This document shows, piece by piece, positions 39,996-49,800 of a DNA stretch of 64,000 bases (the first letter of the stretch is position 1; the number at the start of each line of letters is the position of its first letter). The notes under the pieces were generated by a model. It was given only the letters and a program-made list of their open reading frames with translations. It was not told the origin of the DNA and ran no database searches. The stretch is from JAWWPG01 sp963820035. GTDB taxonomy: Bacteria > Actinomycetota > Actinomycetes > Propionibacteriales > Nocardioidaceae. The DNA is taken from positions 124,001 to 188,000 of the forward strand of contig CAWFYK010000002.1 in the NCBI GenBank assembly GCA_963820035.1, in the 5' to 3' direction. The position numbers and the translations under genes are program-made.

Positions 39996-42900
39996 ATGTC
40001 GCACCCCGCGAGAAGAATCGCCCTGACTGCAGCCGCCGCACTGACCATGGCGCTCAGTGCTGCCGTGCCCGGCACCGCCGGAGCAGTGACGACCTCGGCC
40101 GCGAAGGCGGCGTCGCGGTCCACCGCCCCGGCGGCGCGGGCGTCGGTGGCCTACCCCCATCTGAAGCTGCCCGACGGCGAGTGGGCCAAGGTCTACTCCG
40201 ACGGCATCGCCGAAGTTCGGCGCGCGAACGGGTCACGTGTCGAGATCCAGCACGTGCCGCTCGTCGGCGCCGAAAGCGCCACCGGAGTGGCACAAGGAAC
40301 TCGGCGGCTGCCGGCAGTCGGCGACCTCATCAGCGACCTCGTGCACGGCCACGGCGCCCCGTACGCCGCGCAGCAGGTCGTCGTGATCTATGCCGGCGGC
40401 GTGACCGCACCGGCCAGCTTCACCACGTCGGCGGCCAAGCTCCGCGAGAAGGGTCAGCCCACGCCGGCGTACACCAGCGACCCCGAGGTCAACCGAACTC
40501 TTGCGCTGCTTGGCGTCGACTCCTCCACGCAGCTCTTCACCGGGGCGATGCACTCGCGCCTGGCGGGCATGCGCGCGGCGGCCGAGCGCGAGACCGGCCA
40601 CGGCATCCTCGACTACACCCACGCCTACGTCCTCCACCTCACCAACGCGTCCGTCGCGAGCGCGGTCACGCGACTGAAGGCGAGCAATGCCATCGCCTAC
40701 GCCTCACCCAACTGGACTGTCACCACGACCCACACGCCGTCGCAGGCGGTGAGCAAGGCCACGCTCGCCCGAGCTCTGGCGGCCGCGAAGCGCCCGCAGG
40801 CGACATCCGCCGGTGCGCAGGGATCGGCGAAGGCGGCCGGAGTCCCCACCAACTACGCGCTGACGTCGAGCGCGCAGGCACTGCTCAACCGACCCGGTGT
40901 CGACGCCGTCCCGGCGTACTCGCAGATCGCCGGCGAGCCACAGACCAAGGGCCAGCTTCCCGGCCAGGGGGAGACCATCACCAACGTCTCGCTCGGCACG
41001 CTGACCGACGCGTCGGCGGCGGCCAACCCGAAGGACCCTTGCAACTTCTATGCGTCCGCTTACGGGCCTACGACGGAGATCCTGAACGGGCAGCGCTACC
41101 TCGACTGGCCGTCGATGCCCCTCATCCCCACCTACACCGCCGACGCCAACGGGGCCCTCGACCCGACCGGTGAGACCTGCGGCGACGACCCGACCCTGAC
41201 CGAGGTCGGCCTCGACTTCTCGATGATGGCGCCGCTGCCGCACGACGCCCAGCGCGCCGGCCATCAGGGCAGCGGCCTCACCGACCTGCTGGGCATCGCG
41301 CCGGGCGCCCGCTACCGGCTGGTGCTGCCGTCGACCCCCGGTGGTGCGACGACGGACGTCGACGCCGCGTTCCTCGCCGCCGCGCTACAGAACCCTCGCC
41401 CCAACGTGATCACGGCATCGCTCTCGTTCGGCTTCGACCAGAACGGCTTCTCCAGCCGCTACCTCGAGGACGACCCGCTGTCGCAGGCCGTGCTCACCTC
41501 GATCGTGCACGGCTACCACATCGCGGTCACCGTGTCCTCCGGCGACGGACTCCGCACCTTCACGAACGCGGCGGTCTCTCCGGCAGGGGGCGCCGTCGCC
41601 ACCGAGACGGCTCGCCCGGGCTCGCCGATCACCGACATCAACGACATCGGCTTCTCCGACGCAGTCTCCCGCGACTACGACTCCGGCGCGATCGACGTCG
41701 GCGGTAGCACGCTCGACGACATCTTCTCCGCTCCGCCGCAGAACCCGAAGTTCCGTGCGCTCAAGAACGTCCATGCCTTCCCAGCGGTCCGATACGACGG
41801 CGCCCGCAACTACTCCAGCGGCTTCGGCTCCAGGGTCAACGTGTCCGCCCCTGGCGACAACGTGCTGAGCTTCTCGCACACGCAAGGGGGCGACGCGCAG
41901 GCGGTCTCGGTGGTCGTGGAGGGTGGCACGTCGGCCTCGGCTCCCGAGACGGCCGCAGCGGTGGCCGTCGTCCAGCAGGTCGCGAGATCGACCGGCGACA
42001 AGAGGCTCGCCAGCAACCCGCTCGCGGTGCGGGACTACCTTGCCCAAACGGGGACGCCGCTGCCGGCGGTGTCGCAGGCCGACCGGGACATCCATGTCGG
42101 ACCGCAGATCGACCTCGGTGCCGCGGTTGCCAAGCTGTTCGGCGATGCCGGCAGCTCCACCAAGCCCGGTGCACCGCGGGTGGCCGTCGAGCAACGTCAG
42201 CAGGCGAACTCTCTCGGCGGCTCGATCACCACGGCGACCGACCCGACGAACATCCCGCTCGCCGGGCGCCTCGGTTACGCCTGGATCACCATCTCGCCCG
42301 ACTGGGTCGGGCTGCCGGACACCGGGGTCACCTACCGGCTCGCGGCGACGACGGGGCCGGCGAAGAGACTCGCAACCTCCGCGTGGGCCCGGCTGCAGCC
42401 CGGGTCGATCCTGGCAGCGGCCGGTCTGGATCTCGACGCGAACCAGACCCAGACCGTGCCGCTCGTCTACACGGCCTCCGCCGGCGGCAAGACCCTGGTG
42501 CGGAAGACGTTCTCGCTGACGTTCGGGCCGACCGACGGCTCGACTCCCGGGGTGCTCGCCCCGCTCGTCAGCCCGGTCACGACGGGCTCCACGATCAAGG
42601 TGACCTATGACATCAGCCACCTGACGGGGGCCACCGCGCCGACGCTCGTCGTGTCGCAGCCCGGCCACATCGACCCCGCGACCGGGCTGTACTTCCGGCC
42701 GGCGTACACCGCGCCGCTGACCGACCCGACGGGCACGATCGACGTGCCGGTCTCCGCCCTGCAGGGCGGTGGCATCTACGGGATCGGGATCCAGGAGGCA
42801 CCGGGAGGCTGGTTCGAGGCGAACCTGTCGGCGTACGCCTTCACTCGGGTCGCGCCCGCCGGCACCGACCAGCCGGCGCCTCCCACCCTGTCGGCCAACG

Positions 42901-44294
42901 GGTCGACGCCGGGCCACTACCTGGAGTTCGGCTACGACGGGAAATTCCAGGTGCATTACGACGTGCGGAACGTCTCGGGAGCGACCGGTGCCGTCGCCGA
43001 GATCAGCGCGCCGGGACCCAACACGTTCAACAACTACGCGACCTTCAACAACCCCTACGGCAGCCAGCGCGACAACAACGGCCACGACACCGGGTCGGTC
43101 GCCTTCGTCCAGCTGCCGGGTACCCACGGAGTCGCCACGCTGGATGGCAGCCACCTCGGCCTGAGCGCGACCATGAACCATCTGGTGCGCGTGCTGCCGC
43201 TCCGCGGCGGCGCTCCTGCCGGTGAAGCGAGCGGTGTCTCGTCGTTGGTGATGGACGGCGTCCGTCCGACGGACGGAGGCTTCCTGAGCGCTGGTTTCGG
43301 AGTCAACAGCAATGGCACGGACGGGTTGCTCACGTCCAACCAGGGGACAGCTGATGGTGGCTCACTGGGCTCGGTCGAGACGTTCGACCAGAGCACGGCC
43401 GCGATCGGTACCACCGTGGCCTCAGGCCCGGACTCCTATAGCACCGTGGAAGCCGGCTGTGCTGGCATCTTTGCGAAGGACGTCGGCCTCTATGACGACT
43501 ACAGTCCGGCGTCCGGCGTGGACACGTTCCGGGTGTTGAACCCGGTTGCGACCGGCGCCGATGGTGGCACCTGGAACCCGCCGGGGAGCCTCGGCGACCT
43601 GATCTGCGCCGCGCACAACCAGGGGTCCGCGAACACCGCGATCCTCGGCGTGAGCAAGGGGAGTCTCGTGGTGGCGACCACGAACATCGCGAAGGGCACG
43701 TTCACCAAGACCCTGTCGCTCGCGCCCGGTTTGCAGGGTATGACGCTGCCGAGCGTCTGCGGGTTCGCCCAGAACTCCAAGACCGGCGCGGCCGTCGTCG
43801 CGGTCGAAGACGCGATCAACCCGAATGGTCCGCCGCGGATCGTCGTCGTGAACTTCACGACCGGCAGGGTGAAGGGCTTTGACGGCGCAAGCGTCGGCTT
43901 CCCCAGCGGGGCCGCCGTCGATGCCGCCACCAACCGCTCCGTCGTCGGCTCCACCGAGGGCTTCGGCATCTACAACCTTGCACAACAAAGCGGCTTCCTT
44001 ACCTCTCCCGGCGGCAGCGGCTATGCCCACCCGGCCGCGGACTCGGCGCACAGCGAGTTCTTGGTCCAGGAGGTCGCACCCCCGACGTTCTTCGGCGAGA
44101 ACCCCGACAACAACGCGACATCGGGCATCCTCGTCACCGACGAGACGGGGAAGATCCTGCAGCGGATCAGCGGCTTCAACTTCTACAACATCTACTTGTC
44201 CAACGACGGCGACTACCTGCAGGTCAACCCGTCCTCCCACACCGGTTTCACCCTCGGCCCCGCCGGTCAGCAGCTCCACCCCTTCAGCTACTGA
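39996..44294 (+). CDS. Large secreted sedolisin/subtilisin-like serine protease
   Basis: The 1432-residue precursor has a signal peptide (RRIALTAAAALTMALSAAVP), a propeptide of about 250 residues, and a catalytic domain at about 300-720. Glu403 and Asp407 in TEVGLDFSMM, Asp517 in VTVSSGDGL and Ser646 in GGTSASAP follow the Glu-Asp-Asp-Ser plan of S53 sedolisins, while classical S8 Asp/His motifs are not obvious. The remaining 700 residues are beta-rich repeats ending in a possible propeller (LLTSNQGTADGG onwards). It is probably released outside the cell or wall-associated, to degrade proteins. A strong promoter and terminator flank it, so it is a single-gene unit. Confidence 0.82.
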   Translation: MSHPARRIALTAAAALTMALSAAVPGTAGAVTTSAAKAASRSTAPAARASVAYPHLKLPDGEWAKVYSDGIAEVRRANGSRVEIQHVPLVGAESATGVAQGTRRLPAVGDLISDLVHGHGAPYAAQQVVVIYAGGVTAPASFTTSAAKLREKGQPTPAYTSDPEVNRTLALLGVDSSTQLFTGAMHSRLAGMRAAAERETGHGILDYTHAYVLHLTNASVASAVTRLKASNAIAYASPNWTVTTTHTPSQAVSKATLARALAAAKRPQATSAGAQGSAKAAGVPTNYALTSSAQALLNRPGVDAVPAYSQIAGEPQTKGQLPGQGETITNVSLGTLTDASAAANPKDPCNFYASAYGPTTEILNGQRYLDWPSMPLIPTYTADANGALDPTGETCGDDPTLTEVGLDFSMMAPLPHDAQRAGHQGSGLTDLLGIAPGARYRLVLPSTPGGATTDVDAAFLAAALQNPRPNVITASLSFGFDQNGFSSRYLEDDPLSQAVLTSIVHGYHIAVTVSSGDGLRTFTNAAVSPAGGAVATETARPGSPITDINDIGFSDAVSRDYDSGAIDVGGSTLDDIFSAPPQNPKFRALKNVHAFPAVRYDGARNYSSGFGSRVNVSAPGDNVLSFSHTQGGDAQAVSVVVEGGTSASAPETAAAVAVVQQVARSTGDKRLASNPLAVRDYLAQTGTPLPAVSQADRDIHVGPQIDLGAAVAKLFGDAGSSTKPGAPRVAVEQRQQANSLGGSITTATDPTNIPLAGRLGYAWITISPDWVGLPDTGVTYRLAATTGPAKRLATSAWARLQPGSILAAAGLDLDANQTQTVPLVYTASAGGKTLVRKTFSLTFGPTDGSTPGVLAPLVSPVTTGSTIKVTYDISHLTGATAPTLVVSQPGHIDPATGLYFRPAYTAPLTDPTGTIDVPVSALQGGGIYGIGIQEAPGGWFEANLSAYAFTRVAPAGTDQPAPPTLSANGSTPGHYLEFGYDGKFQVHYDVRNVSGATGAVAEISAPGPNTFNNYATFNNPYGSQRDNNGHDTGSVAFVQLPGTHGVATLDGSHLGLSATMNHLVRVLPLRGGAPAGEASGVSSLVMDGVRPTDGGFLSAGFGVNSNGTDGLLTSNQGTADGGSLGSVETFDQSTAAIGTTVASGPDSYSTVEAGCAGIFAKDVGLYDDYSPASGVDTFRVLNPVATGADGGTWNPPGSLGDLICAAHNQGSANTAILGVSKGSLVVATTNIAKGTFTKTLSLAPGLQGMTLPSVCGFAQNSKTGAAVVAVEDAINPNGPPRIVVVNFTTGRVKGFDGASVGFPSGAAVDAATNRSVVGSTEGFGIYNLAQQSGFLTSPGGSGYAHPAADSAHSEFLVQEVAPPTFFGENPDNNATSGILVTDETGKILQRISGFNFYNIYLSNDGDYLQVNPSSHTGFTLGPAGQQLHPFSY

Positions 44295-44309
44295 CGGCAG
44301 CGCAGCCCC

Positions 44310-44348
44310 GACCGGGCGTCTGATGCCGTACGCATCAGGCGCCCGGTC
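44310..44348 (+). terminator. Strong hairpin terminator after the protease gene
   Basis: A 17-bp stem (44310-44326 and 44332-44348, 16 of 17 pairs Watson-Crick plus one G-T) encloses a five-base loop, starting 15 bases after the stop. There is no long T-run, as is usual in high-GC genomes. Confidence 0.85.
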
Positions 44349-44385
44349 GCGTCACGCTCCCTCTGAGGGAAAGGCGACCGAGGCT

Positions 44386-44413
44386 AGCTTCGCGTCCCTG
44401 AAGCTGCGAAGCT
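44386..44413. promoter_or_regulatory. Inverted repeat upstream of the orphan gene
   Basis: AGCTTCGC and GCGAAGCT, eight-base perfect arms separated by twelve bases, end seven bases before the GTG at 44420. It is well placed for an operator or a hairpin covering translation initiation. Confidence 0.45.
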
Positions 44414-44419
44414 GCCTGA

Positions 44420-44983
44420 GTGGATGTCGAGTACGTGCGGCTTCGCCGTACCCGACTGGAGCCAGCGGATCTCGCGGCGCTTCAGGAGGCGGATGACCTC
44501 GCGAGCCGACTGCTCGAGAAGCTCAATGCTGCAGGCGACCGCATCGACATTGCGCACGTCCACGGGGCTGGAAGCAGCGCGATCCAGCTGATCGTGGCGA
44601 GCATCTTGCAGGACGAGCTGGGCTTTCGAGAAGAGGTTGTTCTCACGCCTCAGGACGGGTTCGTCACGCTGGCGCGGCCCGACTTCTACTACACCATTGG
44701 CGATGGAAATGAGCGGCGCGGCATCATCGCTGAAGTCGAACGAGGAGGGACCGTCACGAACAACCACGATCTGAAGGACATGTGGAAGACACACATCGCA
44801 CCAGACGCGCAGCATCTCTTTCTCGTCGTGCCCCGGGCCAATTGGGATGCAAGCGGTCATGCCCGAGAGCGCCCGTTCCATCGCTCGTCGAACAGGTTGA
44901 TGGCGTTCTTCGGAAACTCTCGTCGCGAGGTCGACGTCATCAGCTGCCACATTTTCGGCTATGGCCGGACCACGCTTGGTTGA
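44420..44983 (+). CDS. Orphan protein with a restriction-endonuclease-like motif
   Basis: I do not recognise a named family for this 187-residue protein. The centre reads ARPDFYYTIGD, then GIIAEVERGGTVTNNHDLKD, then LFLVVPRANW, which resembles a PD-(D/E)xK-type core with P-D, a hydrophobic strand carrying E-x-E, and a following strand. An upstream helix (IQLIVASILQDELGF) could supply another acidic residue. A nuclease role is an inference. No methyltransferase lies next to it. Flanking DNA is less GC-rich than the surroundings, hinting at acquisition. A six-base hairpin (44984-45002) follows its stop. Confidence 0.65.
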   Translation: MDVEYVRLRRTRLEPADLAALQEADDLASRLLEKLNAAGDRIDIAHVHGAGSSAIQLIVASILQDELGFREEVVLTPQDGFVTLARPDFYYTIGDGNERRGIIAEVERGGTVTNNHDLKDMWKTHIAPDAQHLFLVVPRANWDASGHARERPFHRSSNRLMAFFGNSRREVDVISCHIFGYGRTTLG

Positions 44984-45002
44984 AGCCGGGAGTCGGCCGG
45001 CT
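44984..45002 (+). terminator. Short hairpin after the orphan gene
   Basis: AGCCGG and CCGGCT pair around a seven-base loop immediately after the TGA. The stem is only six pairs, so terminator function is tentative. Confidence 0.35.
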
Positions 45003-45018
45003 GCGGAGACAGGCGAAT

Positions 45019-45042
45019 ATATCGACGCAATTGCGTGGATAT
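45019..45042. repeat. 24-bp near-perfect palindrome in an AT-richer gap
   Basis: ATATCGACGCAATTGCGTGG followed by ATAT reads the same on both strands except for one symmetric base pair. It lies in the 318-base gap 44984-45301, which otherwise holds only a GACGTG/CACGTC hairpin at 45056-45073 and no credible gene. It could be the binding site of a dimeric regulator. Confidence 0.8.
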
Positions 45043-45301
45043 GTATACCAGGCCCGACGTGAGGCGCCACGTCAAGAGGACCGCCACGAAAGCTGGCGCA
45101 TCAGCGCTGCTTTCGCGTGAAGACCAGCGCACGGCCAGCTGCTAGCCGCGAGCACGCACCGGCTATGGCGCCCCGAAGCCTGAAGACGTCGAGGCCGAGC
45201 GACGAGCGCAGACCTCTGGCATGTTCCCGGCCATTTCGGGCGCGATGACCGACTCCGGAGGCTACTTATGGGTAACATGGCGGCAATACCTGGGAGATGC
45301 A

Positions 45302-46189
45302 GTGACGGAGACGATGGCCAGCACCACAACGCTGCACAAGCATGAGCTCAGCTATCTCGACTGTGGGCAAGGGCCTACTGTGTTGTTCATCCACGGTCTG
45401 CTGGGCTCCTACCGTCACTGGCGGCATCTGGTCGAGGCCATGAAGGAAGACCATCGTCTGCTCGCGCCGGATCTGTTCGGCCATGGTGACTCAGAGAAGC
45501 CGATGGGGGACTACTCGCTCGGAGCGCATGCCGCCACGCTGCGCGACCTGCTCGACAACCTCGGCATCGACAAGGTGACCCTGGTCGGGCACTCGCTGGG
45601 CGGCGGGATCGCCATGCAGTTCGTCTACCTGTTCCCCGAGCGTGTGGAGCGGCTGGTCTTGGTGGCCAGCGGCGGCCTCGGCCGCTCCGTCAACCCGCTG
45701 TTGCGATCAGCCACCTTGCCCGGAGCCGAGTGGGTGCTCCCGATCATCGCGTCCGGTTGGGTGTGCGGCAAGGCTGAGGTCATCGGACGCGCCGCGGCGA
45801 GTCTGGGCTTCCGGCCGGGCTCGGACCTCACCGAGGCCTGGCACGGCTTCACGTCCCTTGCCGACGCCGAGAGCCGGCGTGCGTTTCTCGCGACCACACG
45901 CGCCGTGATGGACCCCGGCGGCCAGACGGTGACGGCGCACGACCACCTGCCGCTCGCCGTCGCGATCCCGACGCTCATCGTCTGGGGCACCAGGGACCGG
46001 ATCATCCCTTCCTGGCACGCGTCGACCGCCCACGAGGCGATCCCCGGCAGCCGGGTCGAGCTCTTCGAGGGCGCCGGGCACTATCCGCACCTCGACGACC
46101 CCGATCGGTTCGCCGCGCTGATGGTGGAGTTCATGGCGACGCGAGCCACGGCTCCGAAAGGTCGAAGAACTCCGGCTCGCCGATGCTGA
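45302..46189 (+). CDS. Alpha/beta hydrolase
   Basis: The 295-residue enzyme has the oxyanion segment VLFIHGLLGSYRHW, nucleophile Ser98 in LVGHSLGGGIA, the acid in VWGTRDRIIPSW and catalytic His in EGAGHYPHLDDPD. A cap domain lies between about 135 and 215. Substrates of this broad family include esters, epoxides and haloalkanes; none can be singled out. GTG at 45302 follows GGGAG by five bases; upstream starts such as 45221 lack support. The last 20 codons overlap the convergent monooxygenase-like gene. Confidence 0.85.
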   Translation: MTETMASTTTLHKHELSYLDCGQGPTVLFIHGLLGSYRHWRHLVEAMKEDHRLLAPDLFGHGDSEKPMGDYSLGAHAATLRDLLDNLGIDKVTLVGHSLGGGIAMQFVYLFPERVERLVLVASGGLGRSVNPLLRSATLPGAEWVLPIIASGWVCGKAEVIGRAAASLGFRPGSDLTEAWHGFTSLADAESRRAFLATTRAVMDPGGQTVTAHDHLPLAVAIPTLIVWGTRDRIIPSWHASTAHEAIPGSRVELFEGAGHYPHLDDPDRFAALMVEFMATRATAPKGRRTPARRC

Positions 46190-46736
46190 GAGCGTTGAGC
46201 TCGTCCAGATGAGCCGTCAGCTCCGGCGGTGGCCGCTTCGCCTCTCCCTCACGGGCCGCTAGCTCCGACGGGAAGTAGATGACCATGGTGAAGCCGCCAT
46301 CGCGGTGGCCGAGCATCAGGGTCGCCTGCACCTCCGGTCGGAAGGCGGCCCAGGCGGGGGCGTCCTGCCGCATGATCTCGCGGGCCCGTTCGGGGTCTGT
46401 GCCGCGACCCTGCATCACCTGGACGAACCCTGCGTCGCTCGGGTCGGCCTGAATGTCGACGTCGACGTAGGTGCTGTCTCGGAAGGTGACCTCACCGGTG
46501 AACAGCTTCTCCGTCTCGGCCCACCATTCCCCCTGCTCGGGCCGCTCACTGTTGCGCCGAGCCGCCTCCTCAGACTCGAAACGGGCGGTCGCGACGAGCG
46601 TCCCGTCCGCCGTCACGCCTGCCGTGCTGCCGAGCCAGCCTGCAGCCCCAGGACCGAGCTCCTCCTCCCACCGGCGGAGGGCGAATATCGCCTGCTCACG
46701 GTCGCCCACCGGTCCTTGGATCACCTGCACGAACAT
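46131..46736 (-). CDS. Tandem dimeric alpha-beta barrel (antibiotic monooxygenase-like) protein
   Basis: The 201-residue protein contains two related halves. The first is MFVQVIQGPVGDREQAIF with GWLGSTAGVTADGTLVATAR, the second GFVQVMQGRGTDPERAREI with TLMLGHRDGGFTMVIYF. Each half looks like one ferredoxin-like unit of the ABM/DUF fold, which normally dimerises, so this is an internal duplication. No catalytic residues are evident. ATG at 46736 is preceded by GAAGGGAGA. Its 3' end overlaps the convergent hydrolase gene by 59 bases. Confidence 0.72.
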   Translation of the reverse strand: MFVQVIQGPVGDREQAIFALRRWEEELGPGAAGWLGSTAGVTADGTLVATARFESEEAARRNSERPEQGEWWAETEKLFTGEVTFRDSTYVDVDIQADPSDAGFVQVMQGRGTDPERAREIMRQDAPAWAAFRPEVQATLMLGHRDGGFTMVIYFPSELAAREGEAKRPPPELTAHLDELNALSIGEPEFFDLSEPWLASP

Positions 46737-46853
46737 GTCGGTCTCCCTTCGCCTGATGGCCCCCGGTCACCCCTCCTCCGGACGTTACTCCGGGCTCTCG
46801 TGTCTGTTCGCCAAACTCGAGTGCTGGGTTGACCCTGCGTTCCGACGCTTCCG

Positions 46854-49800
46854 TCAGCGACTCGCGGGGGAGGACTCGACGGCTCCTTCGGGGTTGAGGA
46901 ACAGCAGCCGGGAGCTGACGTCCGCCTCGGTGGCGCTGTGCAGGGCGCGTTCATAGGCATTCACCTGCGGTGCGTAGTAGGCCGTCCGTGGGCCGATCGC
47001 GGCGGCCGGGATCGCGTCGGTCTTGTAGTCGACCACGACAAGAGACCCGTCGTCGTCGCGGAACACCAGGTCCACGAAACCTTCGACGACGTCGCCAGCG
47101 TCATCCACCCTGCCGACATACGTCTCTCGCCAGTGTTCGCGAGCAGCTGCCCGACGGATGAGGTCGGAGTCCAGGGCGGCCTGCGCCAGCGCTTGGACGA
47201 CCATCGCATGGTCGCCGACCCCCTCCGCGATGCACTGCGCCGCGACCGCGGCCTCGAGCCCGGCACCGGTGGAGAGGTCGACCGCCTGCAACACCGCGTG
47301 GACGGCACGCCCGATCGCAGATCCGTAGCGGCCCTTGGACCATGGCGGCAGCTCCACGTCTCGGGCACCCTTCGCGGCACCCGGGGGAGTCCGCTCATCA
47401 GCGGTGGCTTCGGCTGTCTCCGCGGGGAGGACAACACTCGGGTCGGTGCCTTCCAGGCCGGAGGCGCTGATCGCGCTCACCCGCCGAGCTGAGTCTTGGG
47501 CTCGTTCGATCATGCTGAGCCAGTCTGCGTAGGAAGCGCTCTCCGCCTGGGTCGCCGCCGTAGCAGCCAAGGGGACCCGGGTCCCTGGCGAAAATGCGAA
47601 CCGGACCGGACCTGACGTAGTGGCGGCGCCGGCATCGGCCAGGATCTCGGCATTCGTCGAACCGCTGCCCTTGCGGTGCAGGGACACTACCAGGTGGTCG
47701 CGCGCGCGCGTCGTGGCGACGTAGAGCAGCCGGCGTCGCTCCAGGTTGTCCATCTGCTCGTCAACGGGTGCGACGTTCTCGAAGTCGTTGGTCTGCACAT
47801 ATTTCGTCAGCCGAACCTCGTATCCGTCCGGCGTCCACAGCACCTGGACGCCCCGCGGCGACTGAGGCCTCGAGCTCATGCCGGACAGCACCACCATCGG
47901 GAACTCCAGGCCCTTCGCGGCGTGCACCGTCATCACCCGCACCGCATCGACATCGGTCTCGGGCAGCACGGCCTCTGCTACCCGCGCCGTCTCTTCGCCC
48001 TGACGGGCCGCCCAGGCGAGATAGGCCCGCAGGCCACCGTGCTCGGTCTCCGACCACGCCCGCGCCTGGTCGACCACGAACCGCAGTCGACGCCACTGGT
48101 CGCGCGAGCGGGGGCCGACGGCCGCCACCTCGAGCATCCGGCGATCGGAGATGATCAGCCCCAGCACCTCACTGGGACTCAGCCAACGGGACCGCTCATA
48201 GACGGAACGGAGGTAGGAAAGGGATCTCGCCACGGGATGCGAAGCCCGTTCGGGCGGCAGCGGCGCCATGATGCTGAACGACCCACGGTCGCGCTTCCAG
48301 GTCCAGAGATCGTCGTCGCCACATGCGAAGAGGGGTGAGCGAAGCGCCGTCACGCAGGCGAGCAGGTCGCTCGGGTCGGCGACCGCCCGGGTCGCCGCCA
48401 GTAGGTCACGAACCTCGCTGGCCTGGTAGACGAGCGAGCTCGACTCCGCGCGATAGGGGATGCCGGCCTCGTCGAGGGCATCCTCGAGGAACGGCAGCGA
48501 GGTGCGTGCTGGCACCAGGATCGCGATGTCGCCGAGCCGTAGCTTTCGCCTGGAGCTGTCTCGCTCGTCGTAGGTCGTCCACCCCTCGCCGAGAGCCTGC
48601 TCGATCACGGCCGCCACCTCGGCCGCCTCCCGCTCGCGCATTGCCGCCGCGTTGGGGTTGTCGGAGTGCGGTTCGCCCCCCAGCAGGATGACGGAAGGGC
48701 CTCCGTCGACCACTGGCCGGGTGGGGCTCAGCGGGGCGTACGCCGGCTGGTCCATTCCGTCCTGGGTGATCACGGATGCGAACACCTCGTTGACCCACGC
48801 GAGCACAGCGGGGACAGTCCGGAAGTTGGAGTCCAATGACACCGTCTCGCCGATGCGGCGCTGAGCGTCGAGGTACATGCGGATGTCAGCTCTGCGGAAC
48901 CGGTAGATCGACTGCTTGGGGTCGCCGACCACGAACAAGGAGCCGGGAGGGACCGCCACCTCACGCCAGTCCCGGGCATCGGCAGCCGCGCCACCGGCGA
49001 TCCGGACGGCGATCTCGATCTGAATGGGGTCGGTGTCTTGGAACTCGTCGAGCAGCAGGTAGGGAAACTGCGTCTGCAGCGACGTGCGGACGTCGGGGCT
49101 GCCGCGCAGCAGGTCGCGCGCCAGCACGAGGAGGTCGTGGAACTCGAGCTTTCCCTCGGCGGCACGATCGAGCGCCGATGCCTGCACCTCGCGTGCGATC
49201 CAGCGGGTGATGGGACGCAGCGATGCGTTGACCACATCCTTGCGGGCGTCTGCGGCGCGCGACCGCCAGGACAGGCAGGACTCGCGGATGTCCTCGAGCC
49301 GACCGGCCCAGTTGCCTTTCTGCCCATGGGCGAACGGAAGCTTCTCGGCCGAGGTCAGGGCGGTGAGGACGCGCTCCGGCTCTGTCGCGTCGGCGAAATC
49401 CGTCGCCCAGACGCCCAGGCCGGCCAGCCGCCCCAGGAACAAGTCGTTGTCACTGGAGCACTCATCTGCACGCGCCGCCAGCGCCTTGGCTTCGGCGACC
49501 ATGTCCACGAGGTCCGGCAGGACGATCTCGACGCCATCATCACCGGCCAGGATGTGGTCCTGGATGAGATCCCAGTCGGACTGCAAAGCGCGGGCGAGGG
49601 AGCGAAGGTGGACCAGCTTGACATCGGTGGCGAGCGCCACGCGGACGGCGGGAGCAAGGGCTGCGTCATCGAGCAGATTGCGCTGCATGACCGCCCAGCG
49701 GTTGTCGAAGGCGACTGACGAACCCACCTCATCGAGCACCTCGATCAGCGGGGGCAGGTGCGCCTCGATCGGGTGCATCGTGAGGATGCGCTGGGCGAAC

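Noticed and set aside
41385..43181. 598-codon minus-strand frame inside the large protease gene
   Set aside because: Long antisense frames are common in high-GC DNA; this one shows no domain and lies fully within a confident gene.
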